From: Thioalkalivibrio thiocyanoxidans ARh2
GTDB lineage: Bacteria; Pseudomonadota; Gammaproteobacteria; Ectothiorhodospirales; Ectothiorhodospiraceae
DNA length: 64,000 nucleotides
Direction of reading: 5' to 3'
Assembly: GCF_000385215.1 (NCBI RefSeq)
Contig: NZ_ARQK01000060.1
Span: forward strand, 62,001-126,000
A model generated the notes under the pieces. That model had not been told where the DNA came from. It saw only the letters and a program-made list of their open reading frames with translations, and did not search any database. The position numbers were made by a program, and so were the translations under genes. Position 1 is the stretch's first letter. Each line of letters starts with the position of its first letter. This document shows, in pieces, positions 44,292-51,755 of the stretch.

Positions 44292-44966
44292 TCACACGTC
44301 TGTCGTGCGGAATCGCCCAAAACACGGCAGGTCCTCTGGTGTATGGCAGGGCCAGGGCACAGCGCCAGAGTGCTTTGCCCATACCTTCCGCGCACGCCTC
44401 AGCATCTTAGCTGCCTGCGTTCGTACGCCTGAGTGCATTGGGCGGCGGAGTAGGGTGTCCACGTAGGCACGTAGACGCTTGGGGTCGCCGTTGCGCCCAG
44501 CGGCTTGGGCAAGCTCGGCCAGGTAGTTAGCGCAGTCACGTTCGGCCTGTGGCGTGAGGCACCACGTCCAGCGGGCTCCGCCGCCATGCTGTCGGGGCCG
44601 GGTCAGGTACATGCACACATAATCGCCCCACGTCAGACGCTCTGAGCGAGCGTCACACAGTGTTTCTTCGTCCTTCACCCGGCCGGTTCCGGCCTCGGTG
44701 ACCAGCAGCACCCAGCGGATCATCTCGCCCCGATCATCCGGCGGCAGCCCAGCTCCGATCAGGAGTGCGGCGCATCGGCCTCGTCGTTTGCGGTGCTGAC
44801 GGGCAGCAGGGGATATATCGACCTCGTAGAGGCGCCGGAACTTCGCGACTAGTCGATCCCATTTGTCCTCGCGCACCACGCCCGTGGTGTACAGCGGATA
44901 CCCCCTGCCGATGGATCGCAGGATGGCCCGCTGGGCCTCGGCCTGAGATGGATATAGGTGACGCAT
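44292..44966 (-). CDS. Unknown 224-residue protein of plasmid-like elements
   Basis: Basic, mainly helical: MRHLYPSQAEAQRAILRSIG, VREDKWDRLVAKFRRLYEVD, a cysteine- and tryptophan-containing middle (ERLTWGDYVCMYLTRP) and C-terminal LRAYVDTLLRRPMHSGVRTQ. I do not recognise it. GGAGG lies 4 bases before the ATG at 44966; an ATG immediately before it is at 44969. The promoter region on its 5' side holds the hexanucleotide tandem repeats at 45112. It is the leftmost gene of the plasmid-like half. Composition suggests nucleic-acid binding. Confidence 0.55.
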   Translation of the reverse strand: MRHLYPSQAEAQRAILRSIGRGYPLYTTGVVREDKWDRLVAKFRRLYEVDISPAARQHRKRRGRCAALLIGAGLPPDDRGEMIRWVLLVTEAGTGRVKDEETLCDARSERLTWGDYVCMYLTRPRQHGGGARWTWCLTPQAERDCANYLAELAQAAGRNGDPKRLRAYVDTLLRRPMHSGVRTQAAKMLRRARKVWAKHSGAVPWPCHTPEDLPCFGRFRTTDV

Positions 44967-45354
44967 CATGCCTCCGGCTGTTCGGGTGTGTTTCTAGGAT
45001 TCTATCAGCGTTATTGGCGGATTCATCACCTAGTTTATTACCTAACTAATTACATTGTATTTCAGTGGTCGATCGCTTGCGCTGCCGGTCATTGAGGCGG
45101 TCACAGTTTATGTAACGGTAACTGTAACTGTAACTGTAACTGTAACTTTAACAGTTACTTCGACTGTCGTTGGAGGAGTGACTTGCGTAGTTCCTCTAGG
45201 GTCTTGGCCGATGGTCTGACTACTGTTTCCGTTTTCATTGGGAGAGGAAGTGCGTTGTGCATTGTAATTCACCGATGGTTGGATTGGATCGGGCTAAGGT
45301 ATTGATGCAAAAACAATGTAGCACGGCAACAGCATTATGCAGTTAATGTTCCTA
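44967..45354. other. AT-rich intergenic block with tandem hexamers
   Basis: No gene seen. GC content is clearly lower than in flanking DNA. The block holds the 45112-45147 hexamer array, then promoter-like AT-rich sequence before the structured RNA region. It probably contains the divergent promoters of the unknown gene on the left and the RNA on the right. Confidence 0.5.
45112..45147. repeat. Hexanucleotide tandem array GTAAC(G/T)
   Basis: Six head-to-tail hexamers: GTAACG once, then GTAACT five times. Directly after it comes TTAACAGTTAC, a partial inverted copy that can fold back on the array. It lies about 145 bases before the gene at 44966 and about 200 before the structured RNA. The regular 6-base pitch may be a binding array for a protein or slipped-strand product. 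Confidence 0.9.
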
Positions 45355-46680
45355 TGTACGACGGTTGGCGGGTTCTTTTTGTCCGCCAACACCAAGTACA
45401 CGGAGGCTGCGCATTCGCCGCAGCCAGAGTCGGCCACCGGGACTCGGTGGGCGACCGCGATATTGGCAAGGCACCGCGCGGCTGGCAGAGCGTTGGCGGT
45501 CTCCTCGGCGGCTCCCATAGGGAGCGGTGGAGGAGGCCGCCAACCTCACCACGCCAGCCACGCCACACATACATCACGGGCCGTATGGCCCCCGGGGACT
45601 GCCAATCCCCAGGACGTCGGCCGCCAACCGGTGTCCAGTGCTACTTAGCGCCCGTTTGCCCGTAATTGGGCTCGCCGGGTGCGAGGGAGGCCCAGTGGAC
45701 TAATCCCGGCCTGCCAGCCGGAGTAACCCCACTGGTCTATCCCATCCGTGACATCGATGTACCGATGTTGGGCGACCGGGACACGGGCGCGCGGAGGAAA
45801 TGCCGCGTGACCCTGCCCGGGGCGAAAAGAGGTAATCAGTCCTCTCCTCGGGGTGCGGGAAACCGCGCAACGAGTGCCACACACGTGGGCCGTCCACGCC
45901 AGTAGTGATGCTGGCGTCGCCGCCATACGACGAGTGTCGTAGGGGCGGCGGTGTACCTCAATGTGATCCGGGTCGCTCCGGGGAGCATTGGGGGCAGGCG
46001 GGAGCGTAAACGTGTAACTGCGCCGTACAGGCGCTGTGTGGAGCTGTCACAGCCGACTAGGGTAGTGACCTGCGGCGATTCAAAGTCTGATGTACGTACC
46101 TGAGCCGTTGTGGAGCATTGGGCCAGGGAAATCCGGGGGATGCGCCCGGAGATGGTAGACATCAGATGACGAGGATCTAGGCGGTGGCAGTACTGACGCC
46201 CCGGGATAACCGGGCAAAGGGCCGAGGGGGTCGGTGTAGTGGCATACACCGGCGCGGAGCTTACGACTCCGAAAATCCCCGACGCCCCGAGAGCGTTCCG
46301 CGATCAGGCAATGAACCGCGTTCCCGAAAGGAGCGTGGGAGTTTTACTTTCCCGAGAGGAAAGTAAAACACTCCGGGTTGGCACCCGGAGGCCGAAAGCG
46401 AGAGGTAGCACGATGGTGTAGTACCCCATCCTGGCGGATGGGTGTCACGTTCCGTATTCGAGCGTGACGTGTGGTGAGCATTGGGATCGGGTTGGCCCCC
46501 GATCTCAACAAGAGTGTAGTGAGGCTTGGCGGCCTTATTTTTTCCAATGTGACCGATATGGAGGATATACCATGATGTACGACGTCGATACGACATAGAT
46601 GTGCGATTGCACATGACGACCACGCCCGTAGCCATTGACTGCGGGCCGTTCTCCCACTCCAGGCATTGCCTGGAGTGGGA
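45355..46680 (+). ncRNA. Candidate giant ornate structured RNA (about 1.3 kb)
   Basis: No credible protein frame covers this region, but perfect stem-loops follow one another. Examples by arm positions: 45364-45371/45383-45390 (closed by 45355-45359/45396-45400), 45405-45411/45419-45425, 45434-45439/45445-45450, 45492-45499 plus 45501-45505 with 45531-45535 plus 45537-45544, 45751-45756/45763-45768, 45790-45794/45803-45807, 45896-45902/45911-45917, 45918-45924/45944-45950, 46033-46038/46048-46053, 46132-46137/46145-46150, 46232-46238/46245-46251, 46255-46259/46267-46271, 46341-46352/46358-46369, 46371-46378/46383-46390, 46425-46431/46436-46442, 46485-46491/46498-46504, 46624-46631/46639-46646 and 46652-46664/46668-46680. 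GAGCATTGGG recurs three times (45983, 46113, 46476). Several loops present GGA. Strand is inferred, mainly from a T-run at 46538 and the convergent csrA-like gene. It does not match tmRNA, RNase P or intron signatures that I know. Confidence 0.65.
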
Positions 46681-46751
46681 TATATCGAATTCTTAACGCG
46701 CAGGCCGAGTCATGGATAAAATCGAGGGATGGCCTGCGTTTCCGTTATGCA

Positions 46752-46785
46752 AGAAAAGACCCCAACCGGAAAAGGCTGGGGCCTT
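46752..46785 (-). terminator. Terminator of the tandem-CsrA gene (minus strand)
   Basis: On the minus strand GGCCCCAGCC, loop, GGTTGGGG, then TCTTTTCTT. Stem bases 46760-46767 with 46774-46781 pair with one G-U. It lies 19 bases after the stop of the csrA-like gene. Confidence 0.75.
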
Positions 46786-46803
46786 CTTCTGGCTGCGGTG
46801 GGG

Positions 46804-47238
46804 CTATGCAGCCCTGTCGTCGACCAGCTCATCGCGCAGGATCGTCACTTCCGCCGGCGCAGTGACCGTGATCCGTGCTGTGCCGCCCGAGACCCGAAGG
46901 ACGCTCACGTCGTAGTCGAGTCCAGGCCGACCGATCACAGCGGACTCACCACGCGACATACCCAGCACGAGATACCCGGCACAATCGGTGTAGCAGGGCG
47001 GCCCGGCCTGGGCCTCGCCGCCGGCGATGGCCTCCCCATCCTGGTCGGATTGCGACAGGATCGAGGCGCGGACGATCGGCATATCGCGCGGCGCTTCGAT
47101 TCCGAGGCGGGGAGAGGAGCCGACTGGGGCATAGGTCACGTGCACGTCCGGGCCGATCCAAAAGCCTTCGCCTGCGCGGCGGGTCAAGGTGAGGGTGGTG
47201 CGGCCGTCAGTACGGCCGGATTGCTGGTTAGCCGTCAT
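46804..47238 (-). CDS. Tandem CsrA-domain protein (two CsrA units in one chain)
   Basis: 144 residues. Unit 1 (about 15-62): TLTLTRRAGEGFWIG, RLGIEAPRDMPIVRASI, like CsrA LTRRVGE...IGVNAPKEVAVHREEI. Unit 2 (about 89-141): YLVLGMSRGESAVIGRPGLD, ARITVTAPAEVTILRDEL. CsrA is normally a 60-residue domain-swapped dimer whose two RNA sites each combine strand 1 of one chain with strand 5 of the other. In unit 1 the strand-1 arginines (20, 21) and a strand-5 arginine (57) remain. In unit 2 the strand-1 pair is M94-S95 but R135 remains. So one RNA face (strand 1 of unit 1, strand 5 of unit 2) could be intact and the other degenerate. GGAGA precedes the ATG by 7 bases. It is convergent with the structured RNA. 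Confidence 0.8.
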   Translation of the reverse strand: MTANQQSGRTDGRTTLTLTRRAGEGFWIGPDVHVTYAPVGSSPRLGIEAPRDMPIVRASILSQSDQDGEAIAGGEAQAGPPCYTDCAGYLVLGMSRGESAVIGRPGLDYDVSVLRVSGGTARITVTAPAEVTILRDELVDDRAA

Positions 47239-47348
47239 GTCACTATCTCCGTGTGATCATCTGTCGTGGGCTACTGCATCCACGGCACTACGCTATCGTC
47301 TGCGGGCGCGGGCATCAAGGTACAGATTTAGTATAAATATCGGATTCT

Positions 47349-47366
47349 AGGATGAAGTTTCATCCT
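47349..47366. promoter_or_regulatory. Perfect 18-bp palindrome (operator candidate)
   Basis: AGGATGAAGTTTCATCCT: 8-base arms with a 2-base centre. It lies between the divergent tandem-CsrA gene (starts 47238) and the HicB-like gene (starts 47427), next to AT-rich AGTATAAATATC. It is a likely repressor or activator site for one or both. Confidence 0.6.
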
Positions 47367-47426
47367 TGTCGCGCCGATCCGTCGCGAGTGGTTCGGTGAT
47401 GGCCGAGACAGCGGGGAGGACACCAC

Positions 47427-47663
47427 ATGCGCTACATGAGCTACGGCGTACGCCTAAGCCGCGACGAGGCGGGGCGCTACCTAGTGACCTGCCGGGACGT
47501 GCCGGAGGCCCTGACGGACGGAGAATCCCAAGAGGAGGCGCTGCGCGAGATGGGGGATGCCCTCCGCGTGGCCCTCGCGGGCTACGTCACGGAGGGTCGT
47601 CCGATCCCTACACCCAGCCTCACACGCGATGGCGAGACCATCGTGGAGGTGGACGTGGACTGA
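47427..47663 (+). CDS. HicB-like protein (orphan, no HicA beside it)
   Basis: 78 residues with the HicB partial RNase-H fold: YGVRLSRDEAGRYLVTCRDV, PEALTDGESQEEALREMGDA, LRVALAGYVTEGRPIPTPS. HicB usually neutralises the HicA mRNA interferase encoded next to it and carries a C-terminal DNA-binding domain; here both HicA and that domain are absent. GGAGG precedes the ATG by 7 bases. It may act as a solitary antitoxin or repressor. Confidence 0.75.
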   Translation: MRYMSYGVRLSRDEAGRYLVTCRDVPEALTDGESQEEALREMGDALRVALAGYVTEGRPIPTPSLTRDGETIVEVDVD

Positions 47664-47941
47664 CACCGTGCGATCCGAGCCATCTCCACCCACTCCCCCC
47701 GCCCTCGCCGCAGGGCGAGGGAGCCGCTCGCCGCGAGGCAGGGGTGCGGGCCAAGTCCCGCACCCCACTGGGTAGCGTAAGGTCGCTGCGTGCCAGTACA
47801 GGGTCCGCTGCGCCCTCCGGGCAGCCCGTGTCCTCGCTGCGCTGCGGCCCTGGACAGCCGCTCCGCTTGTGGTAGGCAGATACACCGTCGATAGGTGGAC
47901 AAAAACACCCTCCGTACGCCGGATGATGTGGAGCGAGAGCG
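47664..47941. other. Hairpin-rich GC gap before the Rep_3 origin
   Basis: No gene seen. Strong inverted repeats: GCCCTCGCCGCAGGGCGAGG at 47701-47720 and a perfect 10-bp stem GGGGTGCGGG/CCCGCACCCC at 47741-47766. The remainder (TCCGCTGCGCCCTCCGGGCA and similar) also folds. The stems may be replication-associated single-strand signals or further structured RNA. Confidence 0.45.
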
Positions 47942-48094
47942 CGCATTAACGCTTTATGTCCTTTTCCCTTTTTAATGCGTATAGGTATTTGAATTAACGG
48001 GTATTGCCAGTTAAGTAGGGGAGAAAAAGGTGGTTAAAGGGGAGGGAACGGTGGTGAAGATAGGGAGGGATGGGTGGTATAAAGGGAGGAGGAA
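47942..48094 (+). other. Candidate origin of the Rep_3 replicon: AT-rich inverted repeat and three iterons
   Basis: CGCATTAA at 47942-47949 is repeated inverted as TTAATGCG at 47972-47979 in AT-rich DNA. Then three imperfect direct repeats beginning GGTGGT follow with 21-23-base pitch: 48029-48049 (GGTGGTTAAAGGGGAGGGAA), 48050-48071 (GGTGGTGAAGATAGGGAGGG), 48073-48094 (GGTGGTATAAAGGGAGGAGG). They lie directly before rep, where iterons bound by Rep_3 initiators are expected. Confidence 0.6.
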
Positions 48095-48120
48095 TAATTG
48101 CTCCCTAAATACGAGGCCGC

Positions 48121-49227
48121 ATGGACGAAAGACTGGTCTATAAAAGCAACGCCCTGGTGGAGGCGTCCTACCGCCTGAGCGTATACGAGCAGCGCATCAT
48201 CCTCGGGTGTATCGCTCAGGTGCGGCGGGACGAGCCGCTGACTGATGAGCGGCTCTACACGATCAGCGCCCAGCAAGTCGCCCAGGATGCCGGAGTGAGC
48301 GTTGGCCGCGCCTATCAGCACCTCCGAGCCGCGTCAGGACGGCTGTACCGCCGGGAGGTCACCCTGCACGACGCTCCCAACGGAGGGGGCGCCGCGAAGG
48401 TGCGTCTGACCCGCTGGGTCCAGGAAGTGGTCTATCAGGAGGCTCAAGGCACCGTATCGCTGCGCTTCAGCAGGCCGATCCTGCCCTACTTGACGCAGCT
48501 CACTGAGCAGTTCACCCGCTACGCCCTTGGCGATGTCGCGAAGCTGAACAGTGCCTACGCGATCCGGCTGTACGAGTTGCTGTGTCAGTGGCGGACTGCG
48601 GGCAAACGCGAGGTCTCCATCGACTGGCTACGCGAGGCCTTCCAGCTGGAGGGCAGGTACCCAGCGACCAAGGACCTCAAACGATGGGTGATCCAGCCAG
48701 CCGTCGACCAAATCAACGAGCACTCGCCGCTGTGGGTTTGCTGGGATCAGCGGAAGTCGGGACGTCGGATCACCCATTTCCTGTTCGAGTTCCGCAGGAA
48801 GGAATCGAAATCCGACAGCAGAGTCTCCTCGCCGTCTCTCTTGCCAGCGGCAACCTACCTGCCGGACGACTGGGTGCTGCCCGCTGAGTGGCGGGAGTGG
48901 GCAGCCGAGCAGGGCAAGGCCAAACGAATCCGCCTGAGTGACGCCGACATTGAGGAGATGGGTGAGATGTTCGCGGATCACTGGCGCAGCGAAGCGGGTG
49001 AGGAGGCGCGGAAAGTGGATTGGCTCGCAACCTGGCGGAACTGGGTTCGCCGTGAGCTGCAATGGAAGAAGGAGCGAGCCGGCCGATTCGGAGGTGCGGG
49101 ATCGCAGAAACCGGAAGGCCGGGTGAGTGCGGTCAGGACGGCTAATCAGATGGCGGAGCAGCGAGAAAACGAGCCCGAAGACCTGCGTGCGGCTGTTTTT
49201 GGCCACCGATCCCGCCCGGAGCAATGA
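48121..49227 (+). CDS. rep: Plasmid replication initiator, Rep_3/RepB family
   Basis: 368 residues. Two winged-helix units are characteristic: YKSNALVEASYRLSVYEQRI, ISAQQVAQDAGVSVGRAYQH, LRRAASGRLYRREVTLHD-like stretch, then ALGDVAKLNSAYAIRLYELL, CQWRTAGKREVSIDWLREAF and KRWVIQPAVDQINEHSPLWV. The C-terminal 140 residues are variable and charged. Rep_3 proteins bind iterons and open the origin of theta plasmids. GAGG 5 bases before the ATG. The iterons and AT-rich block precede it. Confidence 0.9.
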   Translation: MDERLVYKSNALVEASYRLSVYEQRIILGCIAQVRRDEPLTDERLYTISAQQVAQDAGVSVGRAYQHLRAASGRLYRREVTLHDAPNGGGAAKVRLTRWVQEVVYQEAQGTVSLRFSRPILPYLTQLTEQFTRYALGDVAKLNSAYAIRLYELLCQWRTAGKREVSIDWLREAFQLEGRYPATKDLKRWVIQPAVDQINEHSPLWVCWDQRKSGRRITHFLFEFRRKESKSDSRVSSPSLLPAATYLPDDWVLPAEWREWAAEQGKAKRIRLSDADIEEMGEMFADHWRSEAGEEARKVDWLATWRNWVRRELQWKKERAGRFGGAGSQKPEGRVSAVRTANQMAEQRENEPEDLRAAVFGHRSRPEQ

Positions 49228-49242
49228 GTGGAGGACACAGCC

Positions 49243-49714
49243 ATGAAGCTGCAATACACCGAAACCCTGGCGGGCCATCAAGGCCGCCGCATCCCGGTCA
49301 GCATCCAAGTTGACCGCACCCGTCGCCCGCCGCTGTTGGGCGTCGTGGCATTCACCCGTGGCCGCCTGGTGCCGATGGGGTACTACGCCTTGCGAGGACG
49401 GCCGTGTAGAGACGCACGCCAGCCCGGATGAGCTACCCCTGCGCCAACGGATCGTTCTAGCCGCAGGGGCTGCCCTGGGCCTCCTGTACGTCCCGGATCG
49501 TTACGAGGTGCTGGACGGTCTGCGCCAGGCGCACCAGGCATTGGACCTGACCCAGCGCAGCCCGGACATCGACGACTTTACGGATACTCCGGGGCATGGT
49601 ATCCCCGTTGAGAGCGCGGCCGACGCCTCCTACATCCACGAGTTAATCGAATACGACCTGGCCGCCGCCGCGCGGATGGATCCAAGGGCCCTCAGGCTCG
49701 GGAGCTTGGCTTAG
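49243..49714 (+). pseudogene. Frameshifted small gene after rep (single extra T)
   Basis: The frame from ATG 49243 (GAGGA 8 bases ahead) reads MKLQYTETLAGHQGRRIPVS then FTRGRLVPMGYYA and stops at 49431. The +1 frame continues naturally from the same place as CEDGRVETHASPDELPLRQR, IVLAAGAALGLLYVPDRYEV to a stop at 49714. Removing one T from the pair at 49390-49391 joins both. Either a mutation, programmed shift or sequencing error. A decayed copy lies at 51756-51945. Family unknown. Confidence 0.7.
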
Positions 49715-49726
49715 GCACAAACGTAG

Positions 49727-49897
49727 AATGCCAAGGATCAGAAGCAACCGAAATCTCGCCCCCCTGATGCCGGACACCCCCCGCCCTACGATCTCGCAGA
49801 AAATCCGGGTCCGCCGTACAACGCCTTCGATCGCGGGCTGATGCACCACGGCTTCCACGACTATCCCAGCGTGAATGGGGGTGACCGCTTCATTTGA
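49727..49897 (+). pseudogene. Possible gene remnant without start
   Basis: An open stretch without start codon encodes PPDAGHPPPYDLAENPGPPY then NAFDRGLMHHGFHDYPSVNG, whose N-P---A-D-G--H-G pattern resembles the short C-terminal motifs of small accessory proteins. The opposite strand also has an open frame at 49643-49924, without any coding character. I treat the segment as a fragment. Confidence 0.25.
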
Positions 49898-49993
49898 GGA
49901 GGAGATTGTCGGCTCTTCTTGCACCTACTTCCTCGAATCCACGCGCAAAGACTATCGACAATTCAGCTAGCGTGAAACATGGTCTAATCGCGC

Positions 49994-51451
49994 TCAGCAA
50001 CTTCCCGAATCCCATTCCCACTGCCTGGTCATCGCGTTATAGCGACGTTCAGCCTGGAATCGAACTTGCCGACCATCATCGTAAGTACGAAAGCAATCTC
50101 CATTGTTGCAGCGTGTGTTGCATACCGTTCTGCCTGGTTGCGAGGCAGGTCTGGGTGGAAAATTCGGAGATTGTGAGGTTTGCCGAGGCTGTGAGCGTGG
50201 CAGGGCTTCGAGCACTGAAGGAGAGACCCACCCAATCGTGTGCCCGCTTCTCAGGTAAACTTCATGCCACCCGTCAACTGTATCCAGTATACGTACCTTG
50301 GTTCCTCTGGCCGCTTGGGCTATCACTTCATAAGACGTGGATCCCCCCGCTCGTATGTTGGCTGCGGATGGTGAGATCTGTCTAACAGCGAGATTTTCAT
50401 CAAAAGACCGTAGATGTCGTTCGATATTTGTCTCTGCATTTTGATTTCCAGCTTGCGCCGCCAAGGCGAACCAATATAAGGCCCAAGCCGAATTCTGTTC
50501 GACTCCGACCCCATTTAAATATGCCACTCCAAGATTGTTTTTCGCTTCCGGTTGGCCCTCTTTGGCTGCGAGGTTATACCAGCGAGCGGCCTCTTCGGGA
50601 TCCTCGCGGACGCCGATGCCACGGCTGTACATGACACCAAGGTTATATTGTGAGGCGGTGTTCCCTTTGTTAGCTGAACTAAGGAACCAGCGAGCTGCTT
50701 CGGAGTGATTTTCTTCGACGCCGCGGCCGAAAAAATAGGCCTCGCCAAGCTTGTTCTGGGCAGAAGGGTCGCCCTGCTCAGCAGCTTTCAGATACCAAGT
50801 CGCAGCGCGCGCGTAATGGTCTTCGAGGTGGTCATTGTTGTCGTATAAAATGCCTAAGTTCAGTTGTGAGCTCGTGTGCCCGCGTTCTGCGGCTTTTTCG
50901 TACCAGTAGATGGCCCTAGACAGGTCTTGGGTCACGCCTTTTCCGTGTTGATAGCCGTGCGCGAGGTTGTATTTTGCGTCGACGAACCTATTCTCCGCGG
51001 AGCGTCGATACCAGTTCATGGCCTCGGAAGCGTCTTCATCAACTCCAAACCCCAAGTCGTACGCGAGCCCGAGGTGAAACTGAGCATCTGCAAGCCCTTC
51101 GTTTGCAGCCTTCCTAAACCAATGCACGGCAGTCTGATCATTTCTATCCACTCCATCACCGCGAGCGTATAGGAGGCCCAGTTGATATTGAGCTTGCGTG
51201 CTGCCCTGTTCAGCCGCATTGGTGAACCAATAGGCCGCACGCGAGTAATTACGCTCGACGCCTTTCCCGTCTCGGTATAGTTCTGCGAGTTTTCGTTGAG
51301 GCGATACGATACCTTGTTCGGCACCTTCCTTGTAAAGTGCGTAGGCAGACTCGTAATCCCCTTGGTTGTAGGCGGCGAGTGCTTGGAAGTAGGTGGAGTG
51401 GCCGACTCCTGGGAGCAGAAGCGCAATTGTGAGGATGTAAAGTCGTTTCAT
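49994..51451 (-). CDS. Secreted Sel1-repeat protein with SH3-like domain
   Basis: 485 residues with signal peptide (KRLYILTIALLLPGVGHS). Residues 25-350 are Sel1/TPR-like repeats, about nine of them, each 36 long (for example AQYQLGLLYARGDGVDRNDQ, AVHWFRKAANEGLADAQFHL). Residues 365-420 form a bacterial SH3 domain (ANIRAGGSTSYEVIAQAARG, GWHEVYLRSGHTIGWVSPS), and a cysteine-containing tail ends the chain (CNTRCNNGDCFRTYDDG). Sel1 proteins act as scaffolds; an SH3 domain points to cell-wall or envelope contact. GC content is clearly lower than that of the chromosome, which suggests separate acquisition as cargo. Confidence 0.85.
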   Translation of the reverse strand: MKRLYILTIALLLPGVGHSTYFQALAAYNQGDYESAYALYKEGAEQGIVSPQRKLAELYRDGKGVERNYSRAAYWFTNAAEQGSTQAQYQLGLLYARGDGVDRNDQTAVHWFRKAANEGLADAQFHLGLAYDLGFGVDEDASEAMNWYRRSAENRFVDAKYNLAHGYQHGKGVTQDLSRAIYWYEKAAERGHTSSQLNLGILYDNNDHLEDHYARAATWYLKAAEQGDPSAQNKLGEAYFFGRGVEENHSEAARWFLSSANKGNTASQYNLGVMYSRGIGVREDPEEAARWYNLAAKEGQPEAKNNLGVAYLNGVGVEQNSAWALYWFALAAQAGNQNAETNIERHLRSFDENLAVRQISPSAANIRAGGSTSYEVIAQAARGTKVRILDTVDGWHEVYLRSGHTIGWVSPSVLEALPRSQPRQTSQSPNFPPRPASQPGRTVCNTRCNNGDCFRTYDDGRQVRFQAERRYNAMTRQWEWDSGSC

Positions 51452-51755
51452 TGGTTTCGTCCGTGAGATAGGTTTAGACGGGCATCCGCGCCCCTGAGTG
51501 CAAGAGACTGTCTGGCTTGGGAAGGCAGTCCGCGCTAAAGGCTTTAGAGGTTGGTGAGCAGGACGAGATTGTGTGTCTGGTCCTGAGTCGGGTCCCCGTC
51601 GGTCGTTTTTGAGAACCCGTTAGCGGTTGGGTCAGGGGGTATTGTTCCAAAGGAGGGTGTGGGTCGCAAGACGGAGGATGCGCCGAGCGGGGGTGCGTCG
51701 CGGATTGGGTCTGCGGTCCTTGAGTGCTGGCTTTGCGTTGGGTTGTGACGGTTGA

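Noticed and set aside
45337-45665. Overlapping open frames of 70-100 codons on both strands
   Set aside because: They run straight through perfect hairpin arms, lack ribosome-binding sites and show no protein-like composition; the RNA explanation is better.
45355-46680. Group I/II intron, tmRNA or RNase P RNA
   Set aside because: No reverse transcriptase or maturase, no domain V-like hairpin, no tag reading frame and no RNase P core could be seen.
45100-46700. CRISPR array
   Set aside because: The hexamers are contiguous without spacers and no cas gene is present; the GAGCATTGGG motif is not evenly spaced.
49643-49924. 93-codon minus-strand frame
   Set aside because: Overlaps the better-supported frameshifted gene and has no ribosome-binding site or recognisable fold.
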